Part shown: piece by piece, positions 31,853-44,602 of the stretch
Numbering within the stretch: the first letter of the stretch is position 1
Layout: every line of letters starts with the position of its first letter
NCBI RefSeq assembly: GCF_017562075.2
Contig: NC_054081.1
Coordinates: 22,820,793 to 22,884,792, forward strand
Length of the DNA: 64,000 bases
Direction: 5' to 3'
Source of the DNA: Anopheles merus
Taxonomy: Eukaryota > Arthropoda > Insecta > Diptera > Culicidae
Translations under genes and position numbers: made by a program
Notes under the pieces: model-generated
The model's input: only the letters and a program-made list of their open reading frames with translations
The model's database searches: none
What the model was told of the DNA's origin: nothing

Positions 31853-32645
31853 TCCCATGTCATTATTAAATGTGTAACTGCAGTTGTCATCACGATCTTT
31901 ATGATGATGATAAGATTTTTCTTTTTATACTATAATTAAAATTAGAAAAAATATAAGAAAGAGTCAACATAGGTTTGAGACACGCGCGCGTACAAGTGGA
32001 TATTCGGGATCTATTTGGGGAAATTTACGGTTTGCACACGGTCTGGGAGGTCACAACGGAATTCATTCATTGATGATTGTAAGTGGCCAATTCCAGATAC
32101 ATTAGGTTCACCTGCTTCGGAAGGTAGTGCCTTAGAGCCAATCATTGGCACTAGTGGAACTGGCCATATGCATGTTGCAGTTGTGTTCTGATAAGTAGTG
32201 CGCCGGATCCATTAGTAGGTTCTTGGCGAGCTACGTAAGGGATACATTAGATTCTCCTGCTTCGGAAGGTAGTGCCCTGGAGCCTGCCATTGGTGCCAGA
32301 GACCCTGGGGCCAGCGGTTGGCACTAGTGGAACTGGCCATATGCATGTCGCAGTTGTGTCCTGATAAGTGGTGCGTCAGATCCATTTATTGGTTCTTGGC
32401 GAGCTATGTAAAGGATGCTAGGGAATACCATTGTATTCGATGGAGTATGACCCGTTTTTTCTTGATGAAACTATGTTGGTCATCTTGGGTGTGTGTATGA
32501 CTCGGACAGTTCCTCTGAGAGTTTTCCGATGCCACCACTTGCTCGTACAAATTATTTTAATATACCTATCAGAGTCATATTATCGTAAAGATACTTCCGT
32601 CCTTCTCAAACCTATGTTGGGGAAAGTGGTGGGACTTATCATCAT

Positions 32646-33963
32646 TGTTTGTGGATGATATGCAGTTGCAAAAGTCTGCTTGACCTCGAGTATCTCTGCT
32701 ATTTTCTATAAAAATTTCGTTATTATATTCAAGGCCTTGGTCGGACTTCATCTCAATAAATTTTCCGTATTTCAGAATAAAATTGTCTACCATAGCCCTT
32801 GCAATTGAGTTCGCTTCTTTATTCTGTGTTGGAGCGAGAACAATGTACTTTGTTAACTCGCACTGCATCGTTACAATGTACCTATAGTTTTTTGATGTTT
32901 TTGGTAATGGGCCCACTGTGTCTATGCATACCACTTCAAATGGTTTCATGGGCGTAGTCGTAACTACGCTCTCTTCTTTTGTGTGTATCATTATTTTATT
33001 TTGTTTACATTTTTCGCATCCCTGTGCAAACTCCTTAATTTCTTCTTTCATGTATTTCCATTTAAATTTTTCTCGTATTTTTAAATACAATCGATATTGA
33101 CCAACATGTCCTCCCGAAGGTAACATTTGTTTTCAAAATATTATGTATTTCTTCCTGCTCTGTAACCCATTTCGGCGGAATGTATGCAATGATCTCGAAA
33201 CCGGAAATGGGTTCTTCTGCCTTTACGGTTTGTATCGAGTATTGCTTAAATAATGAATCTTGTAAAGAAATCGCTGCCCTGTTTCGTTTATATTCATTCA
33301 CAATTTTGCATACTTGTAGAAGAGCAGACTCGAGTATCTGACTTCCATTAACGTTGCATTTTATAGATGTGCTTCCCAATTCCTTATTTAGATTATTATT
33401 GAGTACTACTAATTTAACTGTGTTAAATTGCTTTACCAACTGAATCTTTAAGAGTTTATTTACTTCTGAAGGATTTTCAGTTTGCCAAAAAGTAGGTTCT
33501 GTTACGGACCTTTTTTCTTCTTCTTCTTCTTCTTCAATAGTTTTCTGTGGGATCTTTAAAGTGTTTTGTTTAGTCATTGCTCTAGTGTTTACCATCAACA
33601 GAGATTTATTGTTTAGCACCGCCATGTTTTTCTCTTGCATGTCTTTAAGTTGTTGCGAATCAATGACGATTCTTGATAGTGCGTCCGCTCCTGAGTTTGA
33701 TTTACCTTGAACAAATTCTACTTCGAAGTAAAATTCCTCAAGATCCAGCCTCATACGTGTTACGTGGGATAACAATCCCACAATACGTGGGATTTTTCAT
33801 ATTAAATAGGTAAACCAAAGGTCTGTTATCTGTTCGGATTTTAAACTTTCTCCCAAAATTGTATGGTTTAAAATGGTTTACTGCCCAATGAATAGCTGTC
33901 AGTTTTTTTTCTATCGTTGGTTTGGATTTTTCCCCTTTTGTTAAACTTTTACTTGCAAAGGCA
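32646..33963 (-). pseudogene. X Pol fragment, copy B
   Basis: Same content as 29051-30368. Here the stretch from GGHVGQYRLYLKIREKFKWK (integrase finger) to the core is open over 183 codons (33126-32575), so it is slightly less broken than copy A. The HHCC finger ends in CEKCKQN. Confidence 0.87.
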
Positions 33964-34510
33964 ATTTTTTTGTTATAAAATGTTTTATTGAAAACGTGCT
34001 TAGGTTCTAATTAACATTAATATTTACAAAGAACAACGTAAAACTTCTATGTAAATCACAACATCATTGTTTCCAATGATGTGGATGACGTAGTTCGCAA
34101 ACAATCTTAGGATATGGTTACGTTTACCTGCACTAATGCCATTTAGTACAGGCAAACGCAACAAACGGAACAATCACATTGACGAAGACGGACACCCTGA
34201 AATTACAACGCTAATTCGCTGGTGCAGAATCTGCCAAGCATCAGCAACTCTTTTGCAGCCAGCGAATTTGTGTTCCAGGGTGTCTATTGCAGGACAAAAC
34301 GAACATGACGGAGATGGGACGCGGTTCATTCGATGCAGCAGCTCTCCATGGCTGATCTTGCCGTTTACCAGCAAGAAGAAAGTGCTGCGTTGAAGGGACG
34401 ATAGACAGGAACGATGAATATTGCGCCAGAGTAGCCGCCAATTCACTGACGGATTTTCCAAGACTACCTTCGGCTCAAGTAGCACTTCCGTCGGTGTTTG
34501 GCGAATCCAG
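33964..34510 (-). pseudogene. L ORF2 C-terminal fragment, copy B
   Basis: One zinc finger (CSFCPAIDTLEHKFAGC) as in copy C. Stop at 34174, then 3' UTR and A-rich tail. Confidence 0.87.
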
Positions 34511-34990
34511 TGTAGCATATCTGCTATTCAGAACTTATTATAATACACACTATCAGCTATAGACACATTGTAACACACTTCGGAAAGCCAAATCACACCA
34601 TTGCGACACGTTCATTATAACACATCAGCAAATCAATCCACACCTTAGCAACACACCCAGACCATATCGTTCATAGAAAAAACAATTGAGACACATTTAT
34701 CGAAAACAACCGAAACGCGCAACCAAAGCAATTCAAGCGTTACTGTAGCAAAATAGACAAACTGAGAACGCATAGCAACTTAACGCTAAAAGCGCTGCGT
34801 AGGCAAAGATCGACCAACGCACTCGTTCTTTGACTAGAACGGTTGAAACTTTCCAGAACCTTTGTAAAAACACTGTAAGCGCAGCATAGGCACAAATTGA
34901 CAGACACCTCAATCCAATATAATGTATAAATTGCACCTCATATCAATAACCTTTAATTAGGACAAAAACACATTCCAAAACCAAATGTAC
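34511..34990 (+). repeat. Y-family LTR, first 480 bp, copy B
   Basis: Same as copy A, cut at the same base. Confidence 0.9.
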
Positions 34991-35006
34991 CCATGAGGTT
35001 ATGTCG

Positions 35007-35384
35007 CCTCATGAGGTTAGTACTAGGGTGCGGTCGACGTACGCCGTCCGAGGTTATGCTTAATATTCTTCAATGAATGTCAGTAGAGCAGCGGATTGTG
35101 TACCAGACCATGACTTTTATATATGAAATGTTAAAGGGCCTGTTGCCTGAGTACCTCGGGGAGAGCATAGTTCGGGGTCCGATATCCATCGGCACCACAC
35201 ACGCAGGGCAAATGAGCCAAGGGTACCTAACTTGCATTCCCTAAGTGCCAGAAACTCTTTGTTTTTCAAAGGGATTCAATGGTACAACAGTCTACCAGAT
35301 GAAATTAAGAATGCGAGAAGCTTGCCGGATTTCAAACGTAAGTGCGTCATATATGTTGAAATGTATAATGTGAAATATGTGTAG
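35007..35384 (+). pseudogene. LINE Q ORF2 end, copy C
   Basis: As copy B, but one G is missing in the GTTCGGGG run near 35175, which breaks the frame. Confidence 0.88.
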
Positions 35385-36179
35385 ATGTCCCATGTCATTA
35401 TTAAATGTGTAACTGCAGTTGTCATCACGATCTTTATGATGATGATAAGATTTTTCTTTTTATACTATAATTAAAATTAGAAAAATATAAGAAAGAGTCA
35501 ACATAGGTTTGAGACACGCGCGCGTACAAGTGGATATTCGGGATCTATTTGGGGAAATTTACGGTTTGCACACGGTCTGGGAGGTCACAACGGAATTCAT
35601 TCATTGATGATTGTAAGTGGCCAATTCCAGATACATTAGGTTCACCTGCTTCGGAAGGTAGTGCCTTAGAGCCAATCATTGGCACTAGTGGAACTGGCCA
35701 TATGCATGTTGCAGTTGTGTTCTGATAAGTAGTGCGCCGGATCCATTAGTAGGTTCTTGGCGAGCTACGTAAGGGATACATTAGATTCTCCTGCTTCGGA
35801 AGGTAGTGCCCTGGAGCCTGCCATTGGTGCCAGAGACCCTGGGGCCAGCGGTTGGCACTAGTGGAACTGGCCATATGCATGTCGCAGTTGTGTCCTGATA
35901 AGTGGTGCGTCAGATCCATTTATTGGTTCTTGGCGAGCTATGTAAAGGATGCTAGGGAATACCATTGTATTCGATGGAGTATGACCCGTTTTTTCTTGAT
36001 GAAACTATGTTGGTCATCTTGGGTGTGTGTATGACTCGGACAGTTCCTCTGAGAGTTTTCCGATGCCACCACTTGCTCGTACAAATTATTTTAATATACC
36101 TATCAGGGTCATATTACCGTAAAGATACTTCCGTCCTTCTCAAACCTATGTTGGGGAAAGTGGTGGGACTTATCATCAT

Positions 36180-37280
36180 TGTTTGTGGATGATATGCAGT
36201 TGCAAAAGTCTGCTTGACCTCGAGTATCTCTGCTATTTTCTATAAAATTTCGTTATTATATTCAAGGCCTTGGTCGGACTTCATCTCAATAAATTTTCCG
36301 TATTTCAGAATAAAATTGTCTACCATAGCCCTTGCAATTGAGTTCGCTTCTTTATTCTGTGTTGGAGCGAGAACAATGTACTTTGTTAACTCGCACTGCA
36401 TCGTTACAATGTACCTATAGTTTTTTGATGTTTTTGGTAATGGGCCCACTGTGTCTATGCATACCACTTCAAATGGTTTCATGGGCGTAGTCGTAACTAC
36501 GCTCTCTTCTTTTGTGTGTATCATTATTTTATTTTGTTTACATTTTTCGCATCCCTGTGCAAACTCCTTAATTTCTTCTTTCATGTATTTCCATTTAAAT
36601 TTTTCTCGTATTTTAAATACAATCGATATTGACCAACATGTCCTCCCGAAGGTAACATTTGTTTTCAAAATATTATGTATTTCTTCCTGCTCTGTAACCC
36701 ATTTCGGCGGAATGTATGCAATGATCTCGAAACCGGAAATGGGTTCTTCTGCCTTTACGGTTTGTATCGAGTATTGTTTAAATAATGAATCTTGTAAAGA
36801 AATCGCTGCCCTGTTTCGTTTATATTCATTCACAATTTTGCATACTTGTAGAAGAGCAGACTCGAGTATCTGACTTCCATTAACGTTGCATTTTATAGAT
36901 GTGCTTCCCAATTCCTTATTTAGATTATTATTGAGTACTACTAATTTAATTGCTTACCAACTGAATCTTTAAGAGTTTATTTACTTCTGAAGGATTTTCA
37001 GTTTGCCAAAAAGTAGGTTCTGTTACGGACCTTTTTTCTTCTTCTTCTTCTTCTTCAATAGTTTTCTGTGGGATCTTTAAAGTGTTTTGTTTAGTCATTG
37101 CTCTAGTGTTTACCATCAACAGAGATTTATTTTTTAGCACCGCCATGTTTTTCTCTTGCATGTCTTTAAGTTGTTGCGAATCAATGACGATTCTTGATAG
37201 TGCGTCCGCTCCTGAGTTTGATTTACCTTGAACAAATTCTACTTCGAAGTAAAATTCCTCAAGATCCAGCCTCATACGTG
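36180..37280 (-). pseudogene. X Pol fragment, copy C, first part
   Basis: Minus strand RNase H end and integrase as in copies A and B. Loss of one base near 36613 joins the linker and integrase finger into a longer open stretch (36911-36240). It stops at the CGTG target of V and continues at 43853-44057. Confidence 0.87.
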
Positions 37281-37617
37281 TGTAGCGACCTTGCCCGCTA
37301 CGATCCGTTTTCGATAAGGCTACGTGTAGCTGCGGCTAAAGGGGCGGCCGTGAGAATAAATATTGCGGATAGTTGCGAGAGGAGAACGAGCGAACCAAAA
37401 ACCGAGAGAGCGAGCGATCGGACGAAGCGGTACGATGATCGAGCGGTTTTGCGGCGCGATGGCGAAAAAAAGACGCGGCACTTTGGTAACGGTTATCAGG
37501 TGGTTTGGTGGTGGTTTTGGCTCGTGCAATAAAGTTTTTAGTTGGTTTGGCGTAATACCAAATAAAAATAATTTAATAATTGGTTTAATTTTAAAAAGAA
37601 AGTAGTTAGTCGTTTCA
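37281..37617 (+). repeat. 5' LTR of V
   Basis: TGTAGCGACCTTGCCC to GTCGTTTCA. GC-rich first half, AATAAA near 37530. No difference from the 3' LTR found on direct reading. Confidence 0.95.
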
Positions 37618-37915
37618 TGTGGTGACAGCGGAAAAGCGCAAAAATTTTAGCGCAGGTAACATTTCTGACTGGTGTGCAAAAAACGGGAGTAGCTGGTGAA
37701 ATTCTTTTTTGGGTAAGTGGTGGCGGAAAATAGCAGCGTTATAGTGAGTGATATTAAATTATAGTGAATAATACTACACATAAGTTCTTTTGAATCTTTT
37801 ATTAATTCGTTTTAAATATAATTAGAAAAAAAATACATAAATAGTTAAGATAGTTTGTACGATCTTTCTCTTTGTAATTTATTCCCAAATCCTTCATTTT
37901 ATTTTCGGGCGTAAG

Positions 37916-39075
37916 GTGATGAACAATAGGGTGTTAGCACTTAGAGCAATTCAAATTAATACAGGTAGCTTAACTAATATTTGTGCATTCCAACCTACAT
38001 ACAACTTAAACTCCACAACTGTTAGCGAATCCTGTATGAATCAGGAATATAGTTATAAAGAACGCCTCCAGATCCTCAAAGCAGAGCTTCTTAACCAAAG
38101 TGTCGAAATCGAGAGTGCGTTAAACGGTACAATTTCAAGTATGGCGTACGAATTTCCGATAGAACAGCAAAAGATCTGGACGGTTTTCTATATCAAATAG
38201 AGTATTTTGCGAAACAAATTCCTGAAGGGGAATCAGAAGAAGACCTTATACGAACGGTAATGTTCAAATTGAGGGGAGAGGCTGCGGGTTCTTTTAATCG
38301 AATTTTGGATGATTCGTGGAACAGTGTTAAAATGAATCTGATAAAAGTGTTTGGAGAAAAGTTTAGCTTGGAAGCCATTTTCCAGCAAGTCGAGACGCTG
38401 CAACAAGAGGTCAATGAACCTTTTTCCATATACAAAGAAAGAGTGATGAAACTTAAAGAACATATTATTAATAACGATAGAGCAAATACGGAAGATTCAT
38501 ACGCACTTAAAAACTTAAAAATACATTTCTTGGCTGGTTTAAAGAACCCGGAATTAAAAACTCTTGCGAGAGCCAATAAGCATCTCAGTTTTGATGAACT
38601 TTTGGAATATCTCCAGGAAGAGGTAGTGCAAATCGAACATATCCGAAAGATCGAGGAAAGATTAAACCGCACGCAATTTTTCGAAACTTACAACAATGAG
38701 AGTTCCATGAACCCGTACCAAAACAGCTATAATTACACCTATCCAAATAACCAAACTGCTCCTAATGTAGATTGTAGCACTGATAGTAGAAAACGCTGCG
38801 ATAATGGTAACAGTAGCTTAAACCATTCACATTTTAATAATTTTGGGATACCCCAACACAACAGTACAACATATAATACTAATCCTCCTAATTTTAATAA
38901 CAATTATTCACGCCCGAGAAGATACTTTACACCATATAGAAACAATAACACACAAAACACAATACCTCAAAATAATTTTACACAAGGGCCTTCTCAAAAC
39001 AACCTCTACAATAACTCTAACAGCTCACACAATCACCAACAATCCGATAATCCGACTGTGAATAAAAAAAACTAA
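37916..39075 (+). pseudogene. gag: Gag of V (frameshifted near its N-terminal third)
   Basis: The first part (37916-38200) reads MMNNRVLALRA onward. The capsid part then continues in another frame: KDLDGFLYQIEYFAKQIPEG, VMFKLRGEAAGSFNR and LKNLKIHFLAGLKNPELK. The shift lies between about 38110 and 38170. Residues after about 150 of the second part are Asn/Pro/Tyr/Gln-rich without CCHC knuckles, as in gypsy-type gags. It ends NPTVNKKN and stops at 39073-39075, immediately after the slippery site. The single shift may be mutation or a sequencing error. Confidence 0.82.
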
Positions 39076-39118
39076 AACAAGGAACACTAGTCAATCTTAA
39101 TAAAAACACTAGTGTTCC
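39066..39118 (+). promoter_or_regulatory. -1 frameshift cassette of V: A_AAA_AAC, spacer, stem-loop
   Basis: Gag codons AAA AAA AAC TAA contain the heptamer A AAA AAC at 39066-39072. After an 8-base spacer (39073-39080) an 11-bp perfect stem forms between GGAACACTAGT (39081-39091) and ACTAGTGTTCC (39108-39118), with a 16-base loop. The -1 frame is open from 39072 to 39488 and leads into the protease. Heptamer, spacer length and stem are all canonical. Confidence 0.85.
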
Positions 39119-42100
39119 TACAAGCCAAAATAATATATTCTTCTTCGGTTCATGTCAAGAGCATCAGAATAAATCTGATAACGGTTTATGTAGCGATTTT
39201 GTAGAAGAGAGTGAATTGCTTATTATCGATTATATTAAAGACAGTAAATTAATGGCCAAAATTTTATCGAAATGTATGGGAGCAAAAGAAATTTATTATT
39301 TAATTGATACTGGAGCCTGCTTTAACTTTCTAAGTTTGGAATTGGCAAAAGAGCTTGGGGCATCTTCTATAGATTATAATGATAATATAAAATTTGCTAG
39401 TTTTGATGGAATAGTATCCGACACAGTAGGTTCAATTCTAATTAACTTACATATTGGTAGGTCAACATACCCAATAAAATTTATATAATTAAAACACTTA
39501 ATGTCCCAGGAATTTTGGGGGCAGAATTTCTAAAGCAATACACAGTAAAAGTCGATAAATACTTTCAAAGCATATCCTTAAAAAGTCCAGTTAACGGAGA
39601 GGTCAATGAAAGTAATATTGAAAAATTACCTATTGATAGCATTGAATGCGATTTAGCTTCCCCACCAGAAGATTTCGAACTACTTCCACATATTGAGAAA
39701 CAAGAAATAGATTGTGATGTAGTTGAAACAAGTAAGGAAATACAACTGATAGGTTCTGAAAGATATGTGGAATTGTTGAGAAAAATTAGTCTTGATCATT
39801 TAGAACAGACTACAGCGAAAGATATAAAAAATATCATTAATGATTTAAAAAATATATTTTATTTGCCAGGGGATAATTTAACATATACAGATGCAGCTTC
39901 ACATGAAATAGAAACAAACTCTAATATTCCCATTTACAAACGCCAATATAGATTTCCGGCAGCATTAAATACGATTATGGAGTTACATATAGAGGAAATG
40001 TTAAAGCAACAAATTATAAGACCTAGTAAGAGCCCTTGGAATGCTCCCGTGATGTGCATACCGAAAAAATCTGATGTTGATGGGGAACGAAAATACCGGA
40101 TTGTTGTTGATTTTCGAGCTCTTAATTTAATTACAAAGCCTTTCATTTATCCAATTCCTCGGATAGATGATATAATGGATAACATTGGCCAAAGTAAATA
40201 TTTTTCCACAATTGATCTAAAATCCGGGTTTTTCCAAATACCGATAGCACGTAAAGACGCTGCGAAAACAGCATTTTCAACGTCCAAAGGACATTATGAG
40301 TTTTTAAGAATGCCAATGGGTTTGAAAAATAGTCCTTCAACTTTTCAGAAACTTATGAACACTGTTCTTTACGCTGTACAACCCGTTAAGGCATTCGTGT
40401 ACTTGGACGATATTGTAGTGTTTGGGGAATCAGAAGAGGAACATAATCACAATTCGGAGAAAGTTCTAAACGGATTAAAACAGCACAACCTCAAGATTGA
40501 ACCATCAAAATGTAAAATTCTTCATAAACAAATAAACTATTTGGGCCACACTATAAATGAGGAAGGGATTAAACCTACATTAGCTAATGTTAAATCTATC
40601 TTAAATATGCCAATACCAAAAACTCTCAAGGAGCTACGTTCGTTTTTGGGAACCATTAATTTTTATGGGAAATTTCTTCCAAACGTTTCCAATATTCGCA
40701 AACCATTGCATGAATTATTAAAGAAAAATACAAATTTTGTTTGGAATGAAGGCTGTCAGCAAGCATTTGAAAAATTAAAACAACTTCTTACTTCTGAGCC
40801 TTTATTATTGCGTCCTAACTATAATGATGTTTTTGTAATCACCACTGATGCTAGTGATTACGCTCTCGGAGCAGTCCTTTCAAATGAGAAAACCATTGAA
40901 AGGCCAATTTCTTATGCTAGCAAAACTCTTGTGGGAGCAGAGAAACGATACCACCCAATCGAGAAGGAGCTCTTGGCGATCGTGTGGGCCGTAGAGCACT
41001 TTAAACATTATGTCTATGGACAGAAGTTTATCATATACACTGATCATAGACCACTAGTGTCAATATGGAGACTCAAAGAAAATTCTCCAATTTTATCACG
41101 ATTGCGATTAAGGCTCCAGGGATTAGAATGTGAAATAAGGTATAGAAAAGGGAAGGAGAATGTGGTTGCCGATTTTTTATCAAGGCTTCCTCAAATTAAA
41201 CTGAGGGAAATACAAGAAGATGGACAAATTAAAACGGTAGCAGTCATCACACGCCAACAAATCAAGAAAACCCTTATTTCAAATAACGAAGTAGAGGAAA
41301 GTATCGGTGGGCAAACTATGATGGATACTAAACAGGCAAATCACTGGGAAGATTTAATGAAAATGGATTTAGGAAGGGAAACAAGCAAACAAGAAAAACA
41401 GAGGAGGGACAAATTGAACAATTTAAAAGAAAAAGCAAAATTAAAATTTCAAAATTACACACCAGGTGCTGATAAAGTGGAAATAGAAAGATCTGAAATT
41501 AACACCGTTCTTCAGGAGTTTCACGATGCTCCATTAGGAGGCCACTTAGGAACCAGAAGAATGAAAAGAAGGATTAAGGACTTATTCTTTTGGAAGGGGA
41601 TGGACAAGGATATCGAAGGGTACGTAAGAAGTTGTAAATCGTGCCAGCTCAATAAGATAGGAAGATGCAACAAAATTCCTATGCAATCACAACCACCTCA
41701 AAATATCCTTTTGAAAAAGTATACATGGATATTGTGATTTTACCAGAATCGGAGAAAGGAAACAAATATGGATTGGTTATCCAAGATGATCTCTCCAGAT
41801 ATCTTATTGTAACACCCATGGGAAATCAAGAGGCAACAACAGTAGCCAAAGCCTTTGTAGAGGAGGTTATTTGCCTTGTAGGGATTCCTATAGAATGAGT
41901 AACAGACCAGGGCACAAATTTTATGAGCCAGGTCATGAAAGATGTATGTAAACTACTAAAAATTAAAAAAATCAATACTTCTGCATACCACCCTCAAGGA
42001 AATATAGTTGAAAGAGCAAATAGAGAATTAAAAATATATTTAAGACAATTTGTCGGGAAAAATTATAAATCTTGCGATAAAGTATTACCATATTTCGCTA

Positions 42101-42525
42101 TGGAATACAATACGTGTATAAACACTTCGACAGGGTACACTCCATATGAGTTGGTTTTCGGGAGGAAAGCTAGATTGCCCACATCAATTTATAATCAAAA
42201 CGAGAGGAAAAGATTGTACTCCGATTTTTGTGAAGAAATGCAAACAAAACTAAAAGAGATGCACTTGATTGCTAGGGAAAATCTTATACAATCGAAACAC
42301 AAAAGAAAAGAAAAGTACGACCAGAACGCTAATGAGTGGCAACCCATGTGGGGGGAAATGGTGCTGGTCCGGAACAATCAAACTGGTGTAGGGCAAAAGT
42401 TGCAAGGTATTTGGAGAGGACCGTATGAGGTGGTGGAAATACCAAGCGATCAGACATGTGTAATAAGAAATGGGAAAAGGCTAGAGAAGGTCCACAACAA
42501 CAGGTTGAAGAGGTTTAATGAATAA
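39072..42525 (+). pseudogene. pol: Pol of V: protease, RT, RNase H, integrase (three breaks)
   Basis: Protease: YLIDTGACFNFLSL (about 39297-39340), then a frame change near 39486. RT: RIVVDFRALN, STIDLKSGFFQI and catalytic YLDD at 40400-40411. RNase H: TTDASDYALGAVLS, EKELLAIVWAVEHFK, TDHRPLVS and ADFLSRLP. Integrase: finger with GGHLGTRRMKRR and CKSCQLN, a frame change near 41700, then KVYMDIVILPE. An in-frame TGA at 41896-41898 comes just before VTDQGTNF, and the core continues with SAYHPQGNIVERANR. The C-terminal part runs to 42525. The motifs are complete, but the chain cannot be made as it stands. Confidence 0.9.
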
Positions 42526-42923
42526 AAAAAAATAAAAAATAGAATAGAGGAAAAAAAATACCGAGTCTGCCCGGGATAAGGCACGTGCAAAAGGAGGAAA
42601 TGCCCTGCACTAGGGTTAAGTTTAGATTAGGCAGATTAGGGAAAACGGAGCAGATTGAGAATAGGGCATAGCTAGGGCTACTTTAAGCAAAAGTAAAAAT
42701 TAGGGTAAGAAAAATAATGTAAATGGATATGCATCAACATTTTTATAATACGGCCTTTTTGGACCATTACTCCTGAATAAAAAAAAAAAAAACATTTTTA
42801 TAATAATGCAAATTTAGCTGAACGGGTTTAAAATTGGTATGTTATCGATTTATAAGCTTATTATATTAATTTTTATGCATATCCATAAGAAAAAAATTGT
42901 AAAATTAGTGAATAAGGATTTCG

Positions 42924-42977
<54 letters not shown>

Positions 42978-43511
42978 TTAAGCAGGCTAACACTTTGAGG
43001 CACACATCACACGTCACCACTGTACACACACACATACACTTTACACGCACGGGTAGAACGCTACACGCACGGATGGAAGCGAAAAGCAAGCAAGCGAATT
43101 GATGGCATAGCGGCATAATATTCGATGTTCAATTAAAAGGTTGATCTGGTGCGGTTGAGCGGATGAATTTGATAGGACAGAGTTGATCAAATGCTCCCCC
43201 AAAGGTTGCTCTTAGCAGAGGATTGAACGAGCACACGGCAAATTATTAGACAGCACCTAAAACAATAAGACGAAACAATAAGCACAGCGAAGCAGGTTGT
43301 TCGATCCGTATACTTAGGTTGCGAGAGATGCTAATAAGCCAAGAAGCAAGAGATCCTTTATAAGAGACAAAGCGATTGCTGGTGCACGGTACACGTTTAT
43401 GCGACGGAAGTGGTAGGATAATTGAACGAATTGATAATATGCAGGCAGCAGGCTTGAAATAGAAGGCACATATGCAAATTTTCTTGCTTTCGAAAAAAAA
43501 GTGTAATGACA
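42526..43511 (+). other. non-coding 3' region of V with a 52-base A tract
   Basis: No env-like frame, signal peptide or membrane segment. It has an uninterrupted A run at 42924-42975, paired TGGATATGCAT (42724) and ATGCATATCCA (42875), two near-copies of ACATTTTTATAATA, and an (AC)-rich stretch after 43020. Long frames on either strand here come from the A tract and are not genes. Confidence 0.7.
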
Positions 43512-43848
43512 TGTAGCGACCTTGCCCGCTACGATCCGTTTTCGATAAGGCTACGTGTAGCTGCGGCTAAAGGGGCGGCCGTGAGAATAAATATTGCGGA
43601 TAGTTGCGAGAGGAGAACGAGCGAACCAAAAACCGAGAGAGCGAGCGATCGGACGAAGCGGTACGATGATCGAGCGGTTTTGCGGCGCGATGGCGAAAAA
43701 AAGACGCGGCACTTTGGTAACGGTTATCAGGTGGTTTGGTGGTGGTTTTGGCTCGTGCAATAAAGTTTTTAGTTGGTTTGGCGTAATACCAAATAAAAAT
43801 AATTTAATAATTGGTTTAATTTTAAAAAGAAAGTAGTTAGTCGTTTCA
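43512..43848 (+). repeat. 3' LTR of V
   Basis: Same 337 bases as the 5' LTR, followed by the second CGTG. Confidence 0.95.
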
Positions 43849-43852
43849 CGTG

Positions 43853-44057
43853 TTACGTGGGATAACAATCCCACAATACGTGGGATTTTTCATAATAAAA
43901 AGGTAAACCAAAGGTCTGTAATCTGTTCGGATTTTAAACTTTCTTCCAAAATTGTATGGTTTAAAATGGTTTACTGCCCAATGAATAGCTGTCAGTTTTT
44001 TTTCTATCGTTGGTTTGGATTTTTCCCCTTTTGTTAAACTTTTACTTGCAAAGGCAA
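43853..44057 (-). pseudogene. X Pol fragment, copy C, remainder (RNase H)
   Basis: Minus strand from IAFASKSLTKGEKSKP to the MKNP region, ending at V. It continues directly the X frame that stops at NNDVPI at 57786, on the other side of LINE L. Confidence 0.85.
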
Positions 44058-44602
44058 TTTTTTTGTTATAAATGTTTTATTGAAAACGTGCTTAGGTTCT
44101 AATTAACATTAATATTTACAAAGAACAACGTAAAACTTCTATGTAAATCACAGCATCATTGTTTCCAATGATGTGGATGACGTAGTTCGCAAACAATCTT
44201 AGGATATGGTTACGTTTACCTGCACTAATGCCATTTAGTACAGGCAAACGCAACAAACGGAACAATCACATTGACGAAGACGGACACCCTGAAATTACAA
44301 CGCTAATTCGCTGGTGCAGAATCTGCCAAGCATCAGCAACTCTTTTGCAGCCAGCGAATTTGTGTTCCAGGGTGTCTATTGCAGGACAAAACGAACATGA
44401 CGGAGATGGGACGCGGTTCATTCGATGCAGCAGCTCTCCATGGCTGATCTTGCCGTTTACCAGCAAGAAGAAAGTGCTGCGTTGAAGGGACGATAGACAG
44501 GAACGATGAATATTGCGCCAGAGTAGCCGCCAATTCACTGACGGATTTTCCAAGACTACCTTCGGCTCAAGTAGCACTTCCGTCGGTGTTTGGCGAATCC
44601 AG
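44058..44602 (-). pseudogene. L ORF2 C-terminal end and 3' UTR (array copy C)
   Basis: From the CCAG target of Y: MLHWIRQTPTEVLLE onward, then the finger CSFCPAIDTLEHKFAGC, stop at 44266. 3' UTR with AATAAA near 44080, then the A-rich end. It is the true continuation of 52827-55564. Confidence 0.87.

Larger units (their letters stand above)
31471..35006. repeat. tandem array unit B (3536 bp)
   Basis: Same composition and order as unit A, nearly identical in sequence, and closer to unit C than to A. It has the same LTR-to-Q junction with the same 16-bp filler at both ends, so the unit boundary was copied with the unit. Confidence 0.92.
37281..43848 (+). mobile_element. 17.6/gypsy-like LTR retrotransposon V, complete ends, no env seen
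   Basis: Two 337-bp LTRs that look identical by eye, with target duplication CGTG at 37277-37280 and 43849-43852. Order: LTR, gag, pol in -1 frame, about 990 bp without a gene, LTR. RT phrases ARKDAAKTAFSTSKGHYEF and MGLKNSPSTFQ are characteristic of the 17.6/gypsy branch. Many relatives carry env after pol; none is visible here. The PBS region reads TGGTGACAGCGG. Identical LTRs imply recent insertion, yet gag and pol contain frame breaks. Confidence 0.9.

Noticed and set aside
42839..43116. Poly-Lys and poly-Phe frames on opposite strands
   Set aside because: Both come from the 52-base A tract and its flanks, with no protein-like content beyond it.
42526..43511. Envelope gene of V (expected in the 17.6/gypsy branch)
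   Set aside because: No frame with signal peptide, furin-like site or membrane anchor. The region is low-complexity non-coding.
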